From NCBI RefSeq assembly GCF_000243695.2, contig NZ_AHMN02000007.1:186001-250000 (forward strand): 64,000 bases of DNA. The letters are read 5' to 3'. A program made the position numbers and the translations under genes. Position 1 is the first letter of the stretch; every line of letters starts with the position of its first letter. This document shows, piece by piece, positions 1 through 15,312 of this stretch. Source of the stretch: Leptospira kirschneri serovar Cynopteri str. 3522 CT. Its GTDB lineage: Bacteria; Spirochaetota; Leptospiria; Leptospirales; Leptospiraceae. Below the pieces are notes generated by a model that searched no databases, was not told where the DNA came from, and was given only the letters and a program-made list of their open reading frames with translations.

Positions 1-1
1 T

Positions 2-229
2 CAAGCAAAATCCGCAGGAATCGTTTCCAAACAAGTTGTAGTAGTAGTTCAAATCGATGAACACGGAAATTTACAAGGAGCTAAAATCGCGTCGGGTAAG
101 GCCGGGTTCGGTTTTGATGAAGCGGCGCTTAAAATCGTAAAACTTGCTCGTTGGAGTCCAGGATACTTACAAGGAAGGCCTACAAAAATGTCTCACCGAG
201 TTCCGATCTCTTTCAATCTAGAAGATTAA
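2..229 (+). CDS. TonB-like C-terminal domain protein (5' truncated)
   Basis: Open reading frame entering from the left edge; the start lies outside the window and 75 codons are visible before the TAA. The visible part reads as a TonB C-terminal domain: a strand with VVVVVQIDEHGNL, then a GFGFDEAALKIVKLARWSPG segment matching the usual 'FDxAALxAVxxWxFxPA' pattern, then a GRP turn and a terminal beta strand (RVPISFNLED). Such domains contact TonB boxes of outer-membrane transporters in the periplasm and draw energy from ExbB/ExbD. The N-terminal anchor and proline-rich linker cannot be seen, so it could be TonB proper or another protein with a TonB_C domain. Confidence 0.75.
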   Translation, partial: QAKSAGIVSKQVVVVVQIDEHGNLQGAKIASGKAGFGFDEAALKIVKLARWSPGYLQGRPTKMSHRVPISFNLED

Positions 230-247
230 TTTTAAAAAAACCTAATA

Positions 248-320
248 TAACGGAGCAGGTCGTAAGAAAACCGGGGCGAATCCGGTTTGCCATACAGACA
301 ACCGGACCGGGTTCTTTTAT
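248..320 (-). repeat. Partial copy of dispersed repeat B
   Basis: Reverse-oriented fragment of the family seen at 54498-54673. It contains the CCGG-rich arm (ACCGGGGCGAATCCGG, then AACCGGACCGGG) and ends in a degenerate TAACGGAG terminus near 248. Past about 320 the similarity stops. The rest of the 230-488 intergenic space shows no gene. Confidence 0.6.
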
Positions 321-488
321 AAAATGAACTACTTTGGATTTTATAGAAGTCCACATTTTCTTTTACAATGATTTTTGTAGTTTCGAAAAATTTTACTCTA
401 TTCGACTTTCAAAAAGATTAAAGTAAGATACGGAATCGTTTGACTAAAGTCCTTTTCCAATACAGATTGTTTTAAAAGCGATCTACCG

Positions 489-1301
<813 letters not shown>

Positions 1302-1345
1302 AAATATTTCTTGCGAAACACTTTCTAAAGGTGCAGAATTACCGG

Positions 1346-3525
<2,180 letters not shown>

Positions 3526-4245
3526 ATGTCCAAGTTTTCCTTTTCTTTTACAAATACAATCGAAGAAGCCATAGACGTTTTGATAAAACCTGCTTTCTAT
3601 TTTAAAAATCTTTCTAAAACTCCCGAAGAATCTCTAATTTCCTTATATCTTCGTTGTTTAGTATATATGGGATTTTTGTACATAGTTGCCGTCTTGGGAA
3701 TGACATTATTTGCTCCGAAAGAATTTCTAAATCCTCCTTTAACTTTGTTATTTTTAGAAATGCCCGCGGCATATTTAATCTCTAGTATTATCGTTTTTCC
3801 TACTTTAGGTTTTATTTATATGTTTTTTTCTTGGGTCTGCGGAGGAAATACCGACTGGAAAAAAAACTTTAAGGCCAGCACCGCAATCTTTAGCACATTC
3901 TGGGCTGCATTATTTTTTCAAAGTTTCGGGGGATATGTTCACTTTTATCTTGGGCTTGGAATTGGAATTGTTTTTACCGCATATATTCCTTTTTTATTTT
4001 ATTTGGCGCTTACTTGTTATCTACAAGCGCCGGTCAAAAGAACCGCGGCAATCCTTTCGGGGTTTGTGCTTGTTCTATTGTATCTTCAATATTCTAAAAT
4101 GGATTTATACATAAAAGATCACAAGGTTAGAGAAAGTATCAATCTACATAAACCGATTATAAAAGAAGAAGAATTTCAAATAGAACCCGCAGTGGAAGAA
4201 ATCATTCGAAAAGCAACGGAAAAAGCAAAAAATGCAAAGGAATGA
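3526..4245 (+). CDS. Polytopic membrane protein, Yip1-like
   Basis: A 239-residue protein with about five hydrophobic segments (roughly residues 45-65, 82-108, 122-142, 144-162 and 173-189) and a charged C-terminal tail rich in Glu/Lys. The N-terminal pattern (a short amphipathic region, 'DVLIKPAFYFKNL', then TM helices) is that of bacterial Yip1-domain proteins, whose function is generally unknown. The stop codon overlaps the next start as ATGA, so it is translationally coupled to the thioesterase. Assignment to Yip1 is by pattern only. Confidence 0.6.
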   Translation: MSKFSFSFTNTIEEAIDVLIKPAFYFKNLSKTPEESLISLYLRCLVYMGFLYIVAVLGMTLFAPKEFLNPPLTLLFLEMPAAYLISSIIVFPTLGFIYMFFSWVCGGNTDWKKNFKASTAIFSTFWAALFFQSFGGYVHFYLGLGIGIVFTAYIPFLFYLALTCYLQAPVKRTAAILSGFVLVLLYLQYSKMDLYIKDHKVRESINLHKPIIKEEEFQIEPAVEEIIRKATEKAKNAKE

Positions 4246-4682
4246 CAGTCATGGCGAGAATTCAATTAGAACTTCCAAATCAATTCATCTGGTCCGTAGA
4301 TCTAGACGTAAGAATTTACGACGTCAACTTTGCCGATCATCTTGCCCATGATAGAGTGATTTCTTTACTTCACGAAGCAAGGGCTAGATTTTTTCTAGAA
4401 CATAATTACAACGAACTCAATGTAGAAGGACTAGGGATTATCATGACAGACATTGCAGTCGTTTATAAAGCCGAAGCATTCTTTCGAGATAAAGTTCGAA
4501 TAGAAATTACCGCTGGAGACTTCAATCCAAAAGGTTGTGACATTTTCTATAGAATGACTCACGCGGACGGCCCTGCCAACGGCAAAGTGATCTGTGAAGC
4601 TAAGACCGGAATTGTATTTATGGATTATACAACTCGAAAGTTAGCCGCTCTTCCAAATGGATTTAGAAAAATCTTTCCCTAA
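4242..4682 (+). CDS. Acyl-CoA thioesterase, hotdog fold (4-hydroxybenzoyl-CoA thioesterase-like)
   Basis: A 146-residue single hotdog domain. The N-terminal 'VRIYDVNFADHLAHDRVISLLHEARARFF' region carries the typical Asp/Asn-x-x-x-His turn and central helix of 4HBT/YbgC thioesterases, where an Asp near this position acts in thioester hydrolysis. Strands follow with 'DIAVVYKAEAFFRDKVRIEI' and 'EAKTGIVFMDYTTRKLAALP'. The acyl substrate cannot be told. It starts 4 nt inside the preceding membrane-protein gene; a second ATG at 4251 is also possible. Confidence 0.75.
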   Translation: MTVMARIQLELPNQFIWSVDLDVRIYDVNFADHLAHDRVISLLHEARARFFLEHNYNELNVEGLGIIMTDIAVVYKAEAFFRDKVRIEITAGDFNPKGCDIFYRMTHADGPANGKVICEAKTGIVFMDYTTRKLAALPNGFRKIFP

Positions 4683-4878
4683 GGAAATAGAACTAAAAAT
4701 ATTTCCACCATAACGACTCTAGTAACTTATAATTTAAACGTTAAGAAAGTATCTTGTTATTAAAACGATCGTTTGCCCCGTCTATAAGTAAGAGAGTGAT
4801 CGTATTTTTACATTTTATGCCGGGAGCTTTTGGGGAATCTCCTATACATCAAAAGTCCTCGGAAAAAACTGGCTTATT

Positions 4879-5248
<370 letters not shown>

Positions 5249-5476
5249 TCTCGATTTCTTCTCTTACAAATTACTTTACTCGCTTGTAATTTCATAAAAT
5301 CGACATATTATATTTTTTACAGCCGTAACTTCTATTTAAAACCATCCGAATGAGTCTAAAAACAAAATAAAAAACTTTAATTTTTAAAACGACTTCATTT
5401 TTCTACTTTTCACTTCGATCATTTTCGCTTACTCTACAAACTTATTTAAAAAATCGAACCTCAAACGACAGCGATA

Positions 5477-8020
5477 ATGAATCTACCACCTCTGCATGAA
5501 AACATGGGACTCGTCTGGTCCACTCTCGCTTTTTATTCCGGTTTCTCTTTTATAGTTTTTGGAATCAACTCACTAATAGCGTATAAAAATCGAAGGATTC
5601 AAGGAAGTAAGGAATTTCTACTCGTCGTTACCGGACTTGCCTTGTATTCATTTGGAAGCTTTTTTGAAATCATTTCGAGAAATGAAAAATGGATTCTTTT
5701 TTGGGACGATTTTCAATTTATCGGAAGAGACGTCACCATAATCGGTATCTCTTTTTTAATTCTTAGACTTACTTTTGTCTACCGGCTTTATATGGTTTTC
5801 TTTATTCTACTATTTCCGATTTCGAACGAACTAGTCATATGGTCCGGATATAAATCAGAACTAATACGTACAAACATTCAGTTTCTTGCAAATACTTCCT
5901 GGAAAGTTCTTACATACGATTTCGGTCCTTGGATGAAATTTTCAGTTTCTTATTATCTTTTAATTCAAACGATCATCATAACAATTCTAATTTGGAAATT
6001 TTTAACTTTTAACGGTTTTAAAAGAGCACAAATGTTTATGCTTTTAATCGGAATCTTATTTCCATTTTTAGGAGGACTAATGACCGTCACGGGTCTTTTT
6101 CCGTTTATCAATCCTAATTTGGACGTATTCCCAATTACCGGTTGTATAACCTCTCTCGTTTGGGCATACGGAATTTTTTATTTTAAGATGATGGATTTGA
6201 TTCCTGTCGCAAGGGATAAAGTTTTTAACCTTATCCAAGACGGAATTTTAATATTAGATAAAAATAATTTGATTTTAGATTACAACGAAGCGTCCGTCGC
6301 GTTATTTTTAAACCGACTTAATTTTACAGGTGTCACTCTAAAAGAAATTTATCCTGAGTTGGATCAACTGATCGAAAAATATAAACTAAAGGAAATAAAT
6401 TTCATTCCAGATCTTAGGCTTTTTATGAACGGAGAACTTAGATATTACGAGGTGATTCTTAAAAATTTCTCCAATCGGCCTAAACCGAGCGATTTTTGGA
6501 TACTCACTCTAAGAAATATCACAGAACGTAAGTTAGGTGAGGTAAGAGCGATCGAAGAAAAAAACTTCTTGAATATGATTTTAGATTCCACTCGAGTCCT
6601 TTTTTTGGCGCTCGATAAAGAAGGAAGAATTCTCAGGTTCAATAAAGCGTGTGAAAACGCATTCGGCTATCATTTTAAAGAAGTTCACGGACATACTTTT
6701 TGGGAAATTTTTGTTGAACCTAGAAAGAGAGAGTTCGTTAAGAAAAAATATCTCAAAATGATTCGAGGCAATTTTATTCCTAAAGCCCAAGAGCAATGGA
6801 TTGGTAAATTCAAAGAACGTAAAGTGATTTTATGGGAAAACAGGGAGATTAAAGACGATCATTTTAATACGAACTATATCATATCCGCAGGTGCAGATCT
6901 AACCGACGTCTATAACGCGGAAAATGAAATTGCAAATCTAAAATCCGCAAACGAAGAAATCACTAAAAAGAATCAGATGATTGAAGATCAAAAAAAAGAA
7001 TTGGAAAAAATTATCGAAACTCTTAAAAAAACCCAAGCACAACTCGTTCAAACCGCAAAACTCGCCGATCTAGGTCAACTCGTGTCTGGAATCGCGCACG
7101 AAATCAATAATCCGTTAGGTGCAATCCAAGCCTCAAATCAAAACATTCAGTATTATACCAAATCTTTTCGAGAGAAATCCAAAGACTATTTTCAACTTTT
7201 AAGAAGACTTTCTGAAAAAATTAGAAGCCAAATCATAGATATTATAGAAATCGCGGGTCAACATTCCGATTTGATTTTAGGTATTGAAAGAAGAAAACGA
7301 ATCAAGGAAATTAGAACAAATCTGGAAAATCTTGGATTCGTTTCCACCCCCAATGAACTCTGCGAAGCCGCGTTTGAATGTGGTCTCTATGGAAAAGAAA
7401 AAGAATATATAGATCTTCTAAAACATAAAGAAGCCGTTCCTATTTTAGAACTGATCACTAATCTTTTAGGACCGGAAAGAAACTCCCAAACGATTCAAAC
7501 CGCAGTAGAAAGATCTTCTAAAATTTTATACGCCTTAAAAAGTTTTGCACATTTTGACAATGACAGCGTATTAGAAGATTCTAATTTACGCGAAAATATA
7601 GAAACCGTTTTAACACTCTATCAAAATTTATTCCGTCACGGTGTTGAACTTTCCGTAGAATTTGAAGACTTACCTCCAGTCCCTATTTATCGAGACGATC
7701 TTTTACATCTTTGGACAAATTTAATCATGAACGCTGTACAGGCAATGACCTATTCCGGTAAACTAAAAATCCGAGGATATAAAGAAGACAACTTTGCCGT
7801 TATATTAGTAGAAGATTCAGGCCCGGGCATCCCTGAACCGATCCGGGACAAAATTTTTAATCCTTTTTTTACCACAAAACCCCCAGGTGAAGGAAGCGGC
7901 CTCGGTTTGGATATTTGCCTCAAAGTAGTGGAGAAACACAATGGCACCATCTCATTCGATTCCATTCCTGGCAGAACCGTATTTAAAGTAGGAATTCCAT
8001 TAAAACATAACAATATATAA
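5477..8020 (+). CDS. Membrane sensor histidine kinase (7TM, two PAS domains, HisKA, HATPase)
   Basis: An 847-residue protein. Residues about 15-235 contain seven hydrophobic helices, like the N-terminal 7TM module of some kinases. Two PAS-like regions follow (about 245-350 and 365-475), the second ending in DLTDVYNAENEI and leading into a coiled coil (480-530). The phospho-acceptor H-box is GIAHEINNP with His541. The catalytic domain has LWTNLIMNAVQAM (N-box), DSGPGIP near 779 (G1), FFTTKPPGEGSGLGL (F/G2) and a final VFKVGIP strand. About 130-150 residues separate the H-box from the helix carrying 'AVERSSKILYALKSF', much longer than in a normal dimerisation hairpin. No response regulator is adjacent, so the signal and partner are unknown. 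It ends 3 nt from the convergent SDR gene. Confidence 0.9.
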   Translation: MNLPPLHENMGLVWSTLAFYSGFSFIVFGINSLIAYKNRRIQGSKEFLLVVTGLALYSFGSFFEIISRNEKWILFWDDFQFIGRDVTIIGISFLILRLTFVYRLYMVFFILLFPISNELVIWSGYKSELIRTNIQFLANTSWKVLTYDFGPWMKFSVSYYLLIQTIIITILIWKFLTFNGFKRAQMFMLLIGILFPFLGGLMTVTGLFPFINPNLDVFPITGCITSLVWAYGIFYFKMMDLIPVARDKVFNLIQDGILILDKNNLILDYNEASVALFLNRLNFTGVTLKEIYPELDQLIEKYKLKEINFIPDLRLFMNGELRYYEVILKNFSNRPKPSDFWILTLRNITERKLGEVRAIEEKNFLNMILDSTRVLFLALDKEGRILRFNKACENAFGYHFKEVHGHTFWEIFVEPRKREFVKKKYLKMIRGNFIPKAQEQWIGKFKERKVILWENREIKDDHFNTNYIISAGADLTDVYNAENEIANLKSANEEITKKNQMIEDQKKELEKIIETLKKTQAQLVQTAKLADLGQLVSGIAHEINNPLGAIQASNQNIQYYTKSFREKSKDYFQLLRRLSEKIRSQIIDIIEIAGQHSDLILGIERRKRIKEIRTNLENLGFVSTPNELCEAAFECGLYGKEKEYIDLLKHKEAVPILELITNLLGPERNSQTIQTAVERSSKILYALKSFAHFDNDSVLEDSNLRENIETVLTLYQNLFRHGVELSVEFEDLPPVPIYRDDLLHLWTNLIMNAVQAMTYSGKLKIRGYKEDNFAVILVEDSGPGIPEPIRDKIFNPFFTTKPPGEGSGLGLDICLKVVEKHNGTISFDSIPGRTVFKVGIPLKHNNI

Positions 8021-8023
8021 ATA

Positions 8024-8722
<699 letters not shown>

Positions 8723-8735
8723 AAAAATCCTCCAC

Positions 8736-9488
8736 CTAATAAAAAGTAGCTGGATACACCGGGAATTCGACGGAAGATATTTCTTGACGATCTTGTTCTA
8801 TTACATCATTGCTAACAGAAAGTTTTTTCGGCTCTACCGAATACGAAAAACTTTTCCAAGAAATCATATATTTGAGAATAAAGTCTGTCGCTTCTAGATT
8901 TCGATTCGCCTGAACGGTATCTTTGCCCCAAACGGTAATCCCGTGTTTTTCGATGATACAAAACGGGACGTGTGGTTTGTATTCCTTCAGATATTTTTCC
9001 AAACAATCGGAAATATCTTGTACATTCGGAAAATTATATATTATAGGAACATAAACCTTTGGATTTTCCTCCCAAATTCCGTATGCTTTTAGAATTTCGA
9101 TCGCCGGGAGTTCGAATAAAACAATCGGTTCGTTTTTCGAAGTATTTGCACAGATTAGATTTGATTCAAGAGTATGAACGTGTAAACCACAACCGATCCC
9201 GTCTAACGCTCGATATATGGCCCTATGAATCGAGGTTTCCGCACTGGGTTTTAATCCTTTGGTTGCCTTAGAATTTTTGGAATCTACCGGTTTGCCCGAT
9301 TCTAAATCTACATAAAGAAAATTACGTTTGTTGAGAAGATTTTTATCCAGTCCGCTTCCGCTGACCCAGAACCCGGATTCTTCCGGAACTCGAATGGATA
9401 AATTTCCAGCGGTCCCAGGCATCCATCCGTTTTTATGGTAGTAAACTCCCAATACAGAGAGCCTTTCTAATTGTTTTTTGACGGACAT
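8736..9488 (-). CDS. mtnB: Methylthioribulose-1-phosphate dehydratase (class II aldolase fold)
   Basis: A 250-residue class II aldolase/adducin-fold protein. Metal-binding histidines appear in GLHVHTLESN and in IIEKHGITVWGKD, and GTAGNLSIRVP is the phosphate-binding start of the fold. MtnB dehydrates 5-methylthioribulose-1-phosphate in methionine salvage. The adjacent upstream gene is acireductone dioxygenase, two steps on in the same pathway, which supports mtnB over other aldolase-II members. ATG 9488 is used because it begins one nucleotide after the mtnD stop; the frame itself is open further into mtnD. Confidence 0.85.
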   Translation of the reverse strand: MSVKKQLERLSVLGVYYHKNGWMPGTAGNLSIRVPEESGFWVSGSGLDKNLLNKRNFLYVDLESGKPVDSKNSKATKGLKPSAETSIHRAIYRALDGIGCGLHVHTLESNLICANTSKNEPIVLFELPAIEILKAYGIWEENPKVYVPIIYNFPNVQDISDCLEKYLKEYKPHVPFCIIEKHGITVWGKDTVQANRNLEATDFILKYMISWKSFSYSVEPKKLSVSNDVIEQDRQEISSVEFPVYPATFY

Positions 9489-9489
9489 A

Positions 9490-10023
9490 TCAGTCCAAAG
9501 AATTGGTTTCTTCCACGTAGTTTGGCACCCAGCCACTCATATCTTGAAAGTAACGAACCGCCTTGATTCTCTTTTTATCGTCTAGATAAAACCAATGATT
9601 TGTATTTCTTGGAACGGAAATAAAATCGTCCTTGTATACGTGAACTAAAAACTTCTCACCCCTAAATGCAAAACCAAAAACTCCCGATCCATCCACGATG
9701 TATCTAACTTCTTCGTCAGTGTGATAGTGGACTCTATCGAACTTTGCAAGCATTTCATTCAACCCGGAAACGTTCGGATGTAATACGATCAAGTCTCTGG
9801 ATTGATAACCTTCTTTCTCTTTTAGAGTTTCAAATCGATCATCCAGTTTTTTTAATAATTCTTCCTTTTCCGTATCTACTAAAACTTCCTTATCTGTCAG
9901 ACTTGACGCGTTAGCCGGAACTTTCCAATGATCGTAGTCGATCCCTCTTTCTTTGAGAAAGGATTTTACTTCGTTTGTTTCCTGAATCGGCGCCAGACCA
10001 TTTTGTCTTACTATCGTTGCCAT
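9490..10023 (-). CDS. mtnD: Acireductone dioxygenase
   Basis: A 177-residue cupin. The metal ligands HYHTDEE (H99, H101, E105) and H143 in RNTNHWF match the HxHxxxxE...H set of the ARD family, and the length is typical. The enzyme oxidises the acireductone intermediate of methionine salvage to the 2-oxo acid precursor of methionine plus formate (Fe form), or off-pathway products (Ni form). It starts 23 nt downstream of efp and is followed by mtnB. Confidence 0.92.
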   Translation of the reverse strand: MATIVRQNGLAPIQETNEVKSFLKERGIDYDHWKVPANASSLTDKEVLVDTEKEELLKKLDDRFETLKEKEGYQSRDLIVLHPNVSGLNEMLAKFDRVHYHTDEEVRYIVDGSGVFGFAFRGEKFLVHVYKDDFISVPRNTNHWFYLDDKKRIKAVRYFQDMSGWVPNYVEETNSLD

Positions 10024-10046
10024 AATAGATAATTCTCCGCGAACGT

Positions 10047-10613
<567 letters not shown>

Positions 10614-10778
10614 GGAGTTTCCTAAGAATAATTTACCTCCTTCTATTTCTTTAGAAACGAACCCATTGTCAAGAAAAAGAAGCCGTCGAGTGACCATAGA
10701 AATGAAACGCTTTAGTTCTTCGAACGATCCTCCATGGATGACAAAACCCTTTAAGTCTTCTGGATTTATCAAGCCCAA

Positions 10779-11095
10779 AGTATTATATTCCGAGCCGTCT
10801 TATGTTCAAGAATACATAACCTATCTATTTTTGAATTCACATTATTGAAGTGTAAACTATATTGGATGGGTACTTTTTTATATAGTTATCGATGATTGAA
10901 TTCGTCGATTGATTGATAAAAACGGAAAGCACCATTCCATTAAAACTTACTTCTGCAAAATGTTGCCAGAATGGATCCAAAACCGAACTCATAGATTCTA
11001 ATGTATGAATTTGTAATAATTCACACTCGAATTGTAATGGACTTTTTTCCTACCGAGAACAGTATCCCCGACAACTTCCCACAGGAACGTAAAGT
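10779..11095. other. Divergent spacer between efp and the PstS-like gene
   Basis: Holds the efp promoter at its left side. The rest is AT-rich and I see no coding frame, no recognised repeat and no clear plus-strand promoter for the gene at 11096. Confidence 0.5.
10782..10809 (-). promoter_or_regulatory. Predicted sigma70-type promoter of the efp operon
   Basis: Reading the minus strand: TTGAAC (10809-10804), a 16-nt spacer, then TATAAT (10787-10782). Transcription would begin near 10775, giving an untranslated leader of about 160 nt before efp ATG 10613. Confidence 0.55.
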
Positions 11096-11995
11096 ATGAA
11101 ACTAAAGTTTATAATCCTAGTCACAATCATTCTTATAGGAAATTGTAAACCTAAAGAAACAATCACCGTTACGGGTTCGGAAACGATGCACGTAATGCTT
11201 CAAATGATCGGTTTGGAATACACTCGAAAGAAATCCGGAATCCAAGTAGTAGTTCAAGGTGGTGGTTCAATCGAAGGTATCGAAAAACTATTTCAAGGTA
11301 AAACCGATATTGCCGCAGCCAGTAGACCACTTACCGAAACAGAACTCAAAGAATTTGATTCCAAAGGTAAGTTTGAATCTCTCACAATCGCCTATGATGG
11401 AATTGCCATCATCGTTCATCCATCCAATCCGATCCGTAAAATCAGTTTGGAAATCGCTTCTAAAATTTTTTCGGGAGAAATTTCAGATTGGTCCAAGGCT
11501 GGAGGTAAACCTGGAAAGATAGACGTGATCATTAGAAACGATAAATCCGGAACTGCCTCTTATTTTGAAACTCACGTTCTCAAACAAAAAGATTTAGGAA
11601 GTAAAAATTATGAGACAAGGAAGAATATAGTATATTCGAAAATGGCTAAGATCGTCGCAGATAACGATTCAATGGCGGCGGAAATTGATTCCAACCCGAA
11701 CTCGATCGGTTTTATGGGAATGGGAAGTGCTCTTTTTGAAAACAAAGGAAGAGTGCGAGCCTTGGAATATTCTCTTTCGGGTAAAGATCCTTTCGTGGTT
11801 CCCAGTATAGAAAACGTATATAATCGAAAGTATGAACTTTCCAGAGGACTTTATTTATTTTATCTTTCCGACCATGGTCAAAAAATAGACGATTTCATTA
11901 CGTATGTTACGGGCGAAGAAGGACAAAAGACAATTCTTAAAAGCGGATATTTAAGAGGAACACTTCCAACCGTAGAAGTAGAAGTCAAAAAGTAA
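11096..11995 (+). CDS. PstS-like phosphate-binding lipoprotein
   Basis: A 299-residue protein with a short signal ending in the lipobox LIGNC (Cys18). The mature part has the phosphate-binding protein layout: TVTGSETMHVML, GGGSIEGIEKLFQGKTDIAAASRPLT, AYDGIAIIVHPSNP, IFSGEISDW and RNDKSGTASYFE. These are the PBP_like_2/PstS hallmarks (TGSxxx, GSGxG-type loop, SR, SGT). It probably binds phosphate or a related oxyanion outside the inner membrane. No pstCAB permease genes are adjacent, so transport is not shown by context. It lies between efp and the KamA-type gene. Confidence 0.8.
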   Translation: MKLKFIILVTIILIGNCKPKETITVTGSETMHVMLQMIGLEYTRKKSGIQVVVQGGGSIEGIEKLFQGKTDIAAASRPLTETELKEFDSKGKFESLTIAYDGIAIIVHPSNPIRKISLEIASKIFSGEISDWSKAGGKPGKIDVIIRNDKSGTASYFETHVLKQKDLGSKNYETRKNIVYSKMAKIVADNDSMAAEIDSNPNSIGFMGMGSALFENKGRVRALEYSLSGKDPFVVPSIENVYNRKYELSRGLYLFYLSDHGQKIDDFITYVTGEEGQKTILKSGYLRGTLPTVEVEVKK

Positions 11996-12069
11996 AATCC
12001 AGTTCGTAGTTGACTCTCCGAACGATACTAGGATGGTTTTAGTAGAATCAAATTCGGAGTCAATTCTTC

Positions 12070-13792
<1,723 letters not shown>

Positions 13793-13846
13793 TCTTCTTG
13801 ACCAATTCCGTACAGATCCGTATTCTATCCTTTGCAAGGATCTAGT

Positions 13847-14053
13847 ATGTGGTTGAAACTGGGAGATTCAGAAATTATCAACCTGGATTATATATCCACG
13901 ATCAAGAAAAACCAATCTTCCAATTCTATAGAGATCATTTACAACGATCTAAACCATATCAAATCCCTGCCGTTTCGTAGTCCTACAGAAAGAGATAAAG
14001 CTTACGAAGCGATTCTAGAAAATCTTTCGAGAATGAAATTATTTTTTGAATAA
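13847..14053 (+). CDS. Small hypothetical protein (68 aa)
   Basis: ATG 13847 has AAGGA 6 nt upstream. The 68-residue product begins MWLKLGDSEIINLDYIS and has alternating strands and a C-terminal helix (TERDKAYEAILENLSRM), suggesting a small PH- or YxeA-like domain, though I recognise no family. It is followed 10 nt later by the nucleotidyltransferase-fold gene and is probably cotranscribed. Confidence 0.6.
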   Translation: MWLKLGDSEIINLDYISTIKKNQSSNSIEIIYNDLNHIKSLPFRSPTERDKAYEAILENLSRMKLFFE

Positions 14054-14063
14054 AGAGGGAAAG

Positions 14064-14819
14064 ATGGAGTCGATCAAACGAAATCTGCAAACCGTATTTT
14101 CCCTAAAACCGTTCGAAATTCTTTTTTACGGGTCTAGACAAAGAGGCGATTTTAAGGATTCGTCTGACTTTAACTTTTTTCTTTTAGCAGATCCAAGTGA
14201 TCAATTGAAGAGTACGTTTTTAAGAGAAATCAACGCGATCTTAAGTCCTTTAGAAGAAATTGCTCCAGTCCAACTAGTTACCGCGGATATAGATTCTTTT
14301 TTGGCGAGACTTCGTGTTTTCGAACCTTCCGCAGCCCATTTATGCGAATTGGGAGAACCCTTTTTTGGAAAAACTTCCTTTCCTCTTCTTACTCGAGAAT
14401 GGACAAAACTTAAAACTCAGACAATAGATTCAGCTGCTGGAGTAAAACATTTAAAGAAAAGATACCGTTTTTACAAAAGTATTTCTCCCAGAAACACAAA
14501 AGAAGAAATCCTAAGGATGGAAAGGCTTATTGCCATTTATCTTCAATGTTGGGTTTTCCGAGAAATAGAAGACTTAAGTTGGATAGAAATCGTTTACACG
14601 GACGTGCCCACCCGACTCATCGCCATGATACGCGAACTTTATCACAAGGAAGCAGACGGAAATATCTTAGAAATCTTGAATCTATATGAAGAAATTTTAA
14701 AGTTAAAAACTGAAATCCGAAATCATCAAAATCCTTTTTCCGCAGAGAAATTTCAAAATCTCAAAGATATTATTCGGTTTGAAGAAAAAGAAATTAAAAT
14801 TCTCAAATTGAATTACTAA
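14064..14819 (+). CDS. Nucleotidyltransferase-fold protein with altered catalytic motif
   Basis: A 251-residue protein; ATG 14064 follows AGAGGG. Residues 19-41 match the minimal nucleotidyltransferase signature: hG-S (G23-S24), then SDFN (35-37), where active enzymes have D-x-D. The second aspartate is therefore Asn37. A third acidic strand may be VTADIDSF (about 70-77). The C-terminal half is helical (KHLKKRYRFYKSI, RELYHKEADGNILEILNLYEEILKLK), possibly a HEPN/PaREP-like helical partner domain. Function is unknown; the changed DxD suggests loss of catalysis or unusual metal use. Confidence 0.6.
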   Translation: MESIKRNLQTVFSLKPFEILFYGSRQRGDFKDSSDFNFFLLADPSDQLKSTFLREINAILSPLEEIAPVQLVTADIDSFLARLRVFEPSAAHLCELGEPFFGKTSFPLLTREWTKLKTQTIDSAAGVKHLKKRYRFYKSISPRNTKEEILRMERLIAIYLQCWVFREIEDLSWIEIVYTDVPTRLIAMIRELYHKEADGNILEILNLYEEILKLKTEIRNHQNPFSAEKFQNLKDIIRFEEKEIKILKLNY

Positions 14820-14822
14820 AAT

Positions 14823-14883
<61 letters not shown>

Positions 14884-15015
14884 GACTTTAGGCTCAAAAT
14901 CTCCATTTTTTAAAAACCTACTTTGATAGACCTTATGCGTTCTATCGTTCGTATCAATCGCAAATTTTAGATATTATATTATAAATTTATTATAAAAAGA
15001 AACCTGCGTATACAA

Positions 15016-15117
15016 TAGAGTTGTTGAAAAATTCCATAGTGAAGATTCGTAAAATTGCTTCAATTGTCCATTCAATCCAATACAAACAGATCAAGAATTA
15101 ATTTTTCAACAACTCTA
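15016..15117 (+). mobile_element. MITE, repeat A copy 1 (complete)
   Basis: 102 bp with perfect 18-bp terminal inverted repeats TAGAGTTGTTGAAAAATT / AATTTTTCAACAACTCTA; the outer TA could be the target duplication. No coding capacity. It differs by one base from the reverse complement of the copy at 30769-30870. Confidence 0.85.
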
Positions 15118-15312
15118 ATAGTTTTTTCCATTTTTGTGATAATCGCAAAACGGGAATTTTATACAAACATTTGATTAGACGACATTTTTTTGGATTTATA
15201 AAGATCCCTTTTACTATAAAATTCTAAGTAAAATCGTAATTCCAAAGTTTCGCGGTAGTTCCCATACTAAATTTGAAACAGGTTTTAAATTTAACTTTTC
15301 TATAAAAAAAAT

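Noticed and set aside
10714..10729. 16-mer GATCGTTCGAAGAACT shared between the efp leader and repeat B at 3369-3384
   Set aside because: One exact 16-mer match in 64 kb of AT-rich sequence is near what chance allows, and the flanks do not align.
10614..10778. N-terminal extension of EF-P
   Set aside because: EF-P is complete from ATG 10613 with a good ribosome site; the extension begins with TTG at the predicted transcription start.
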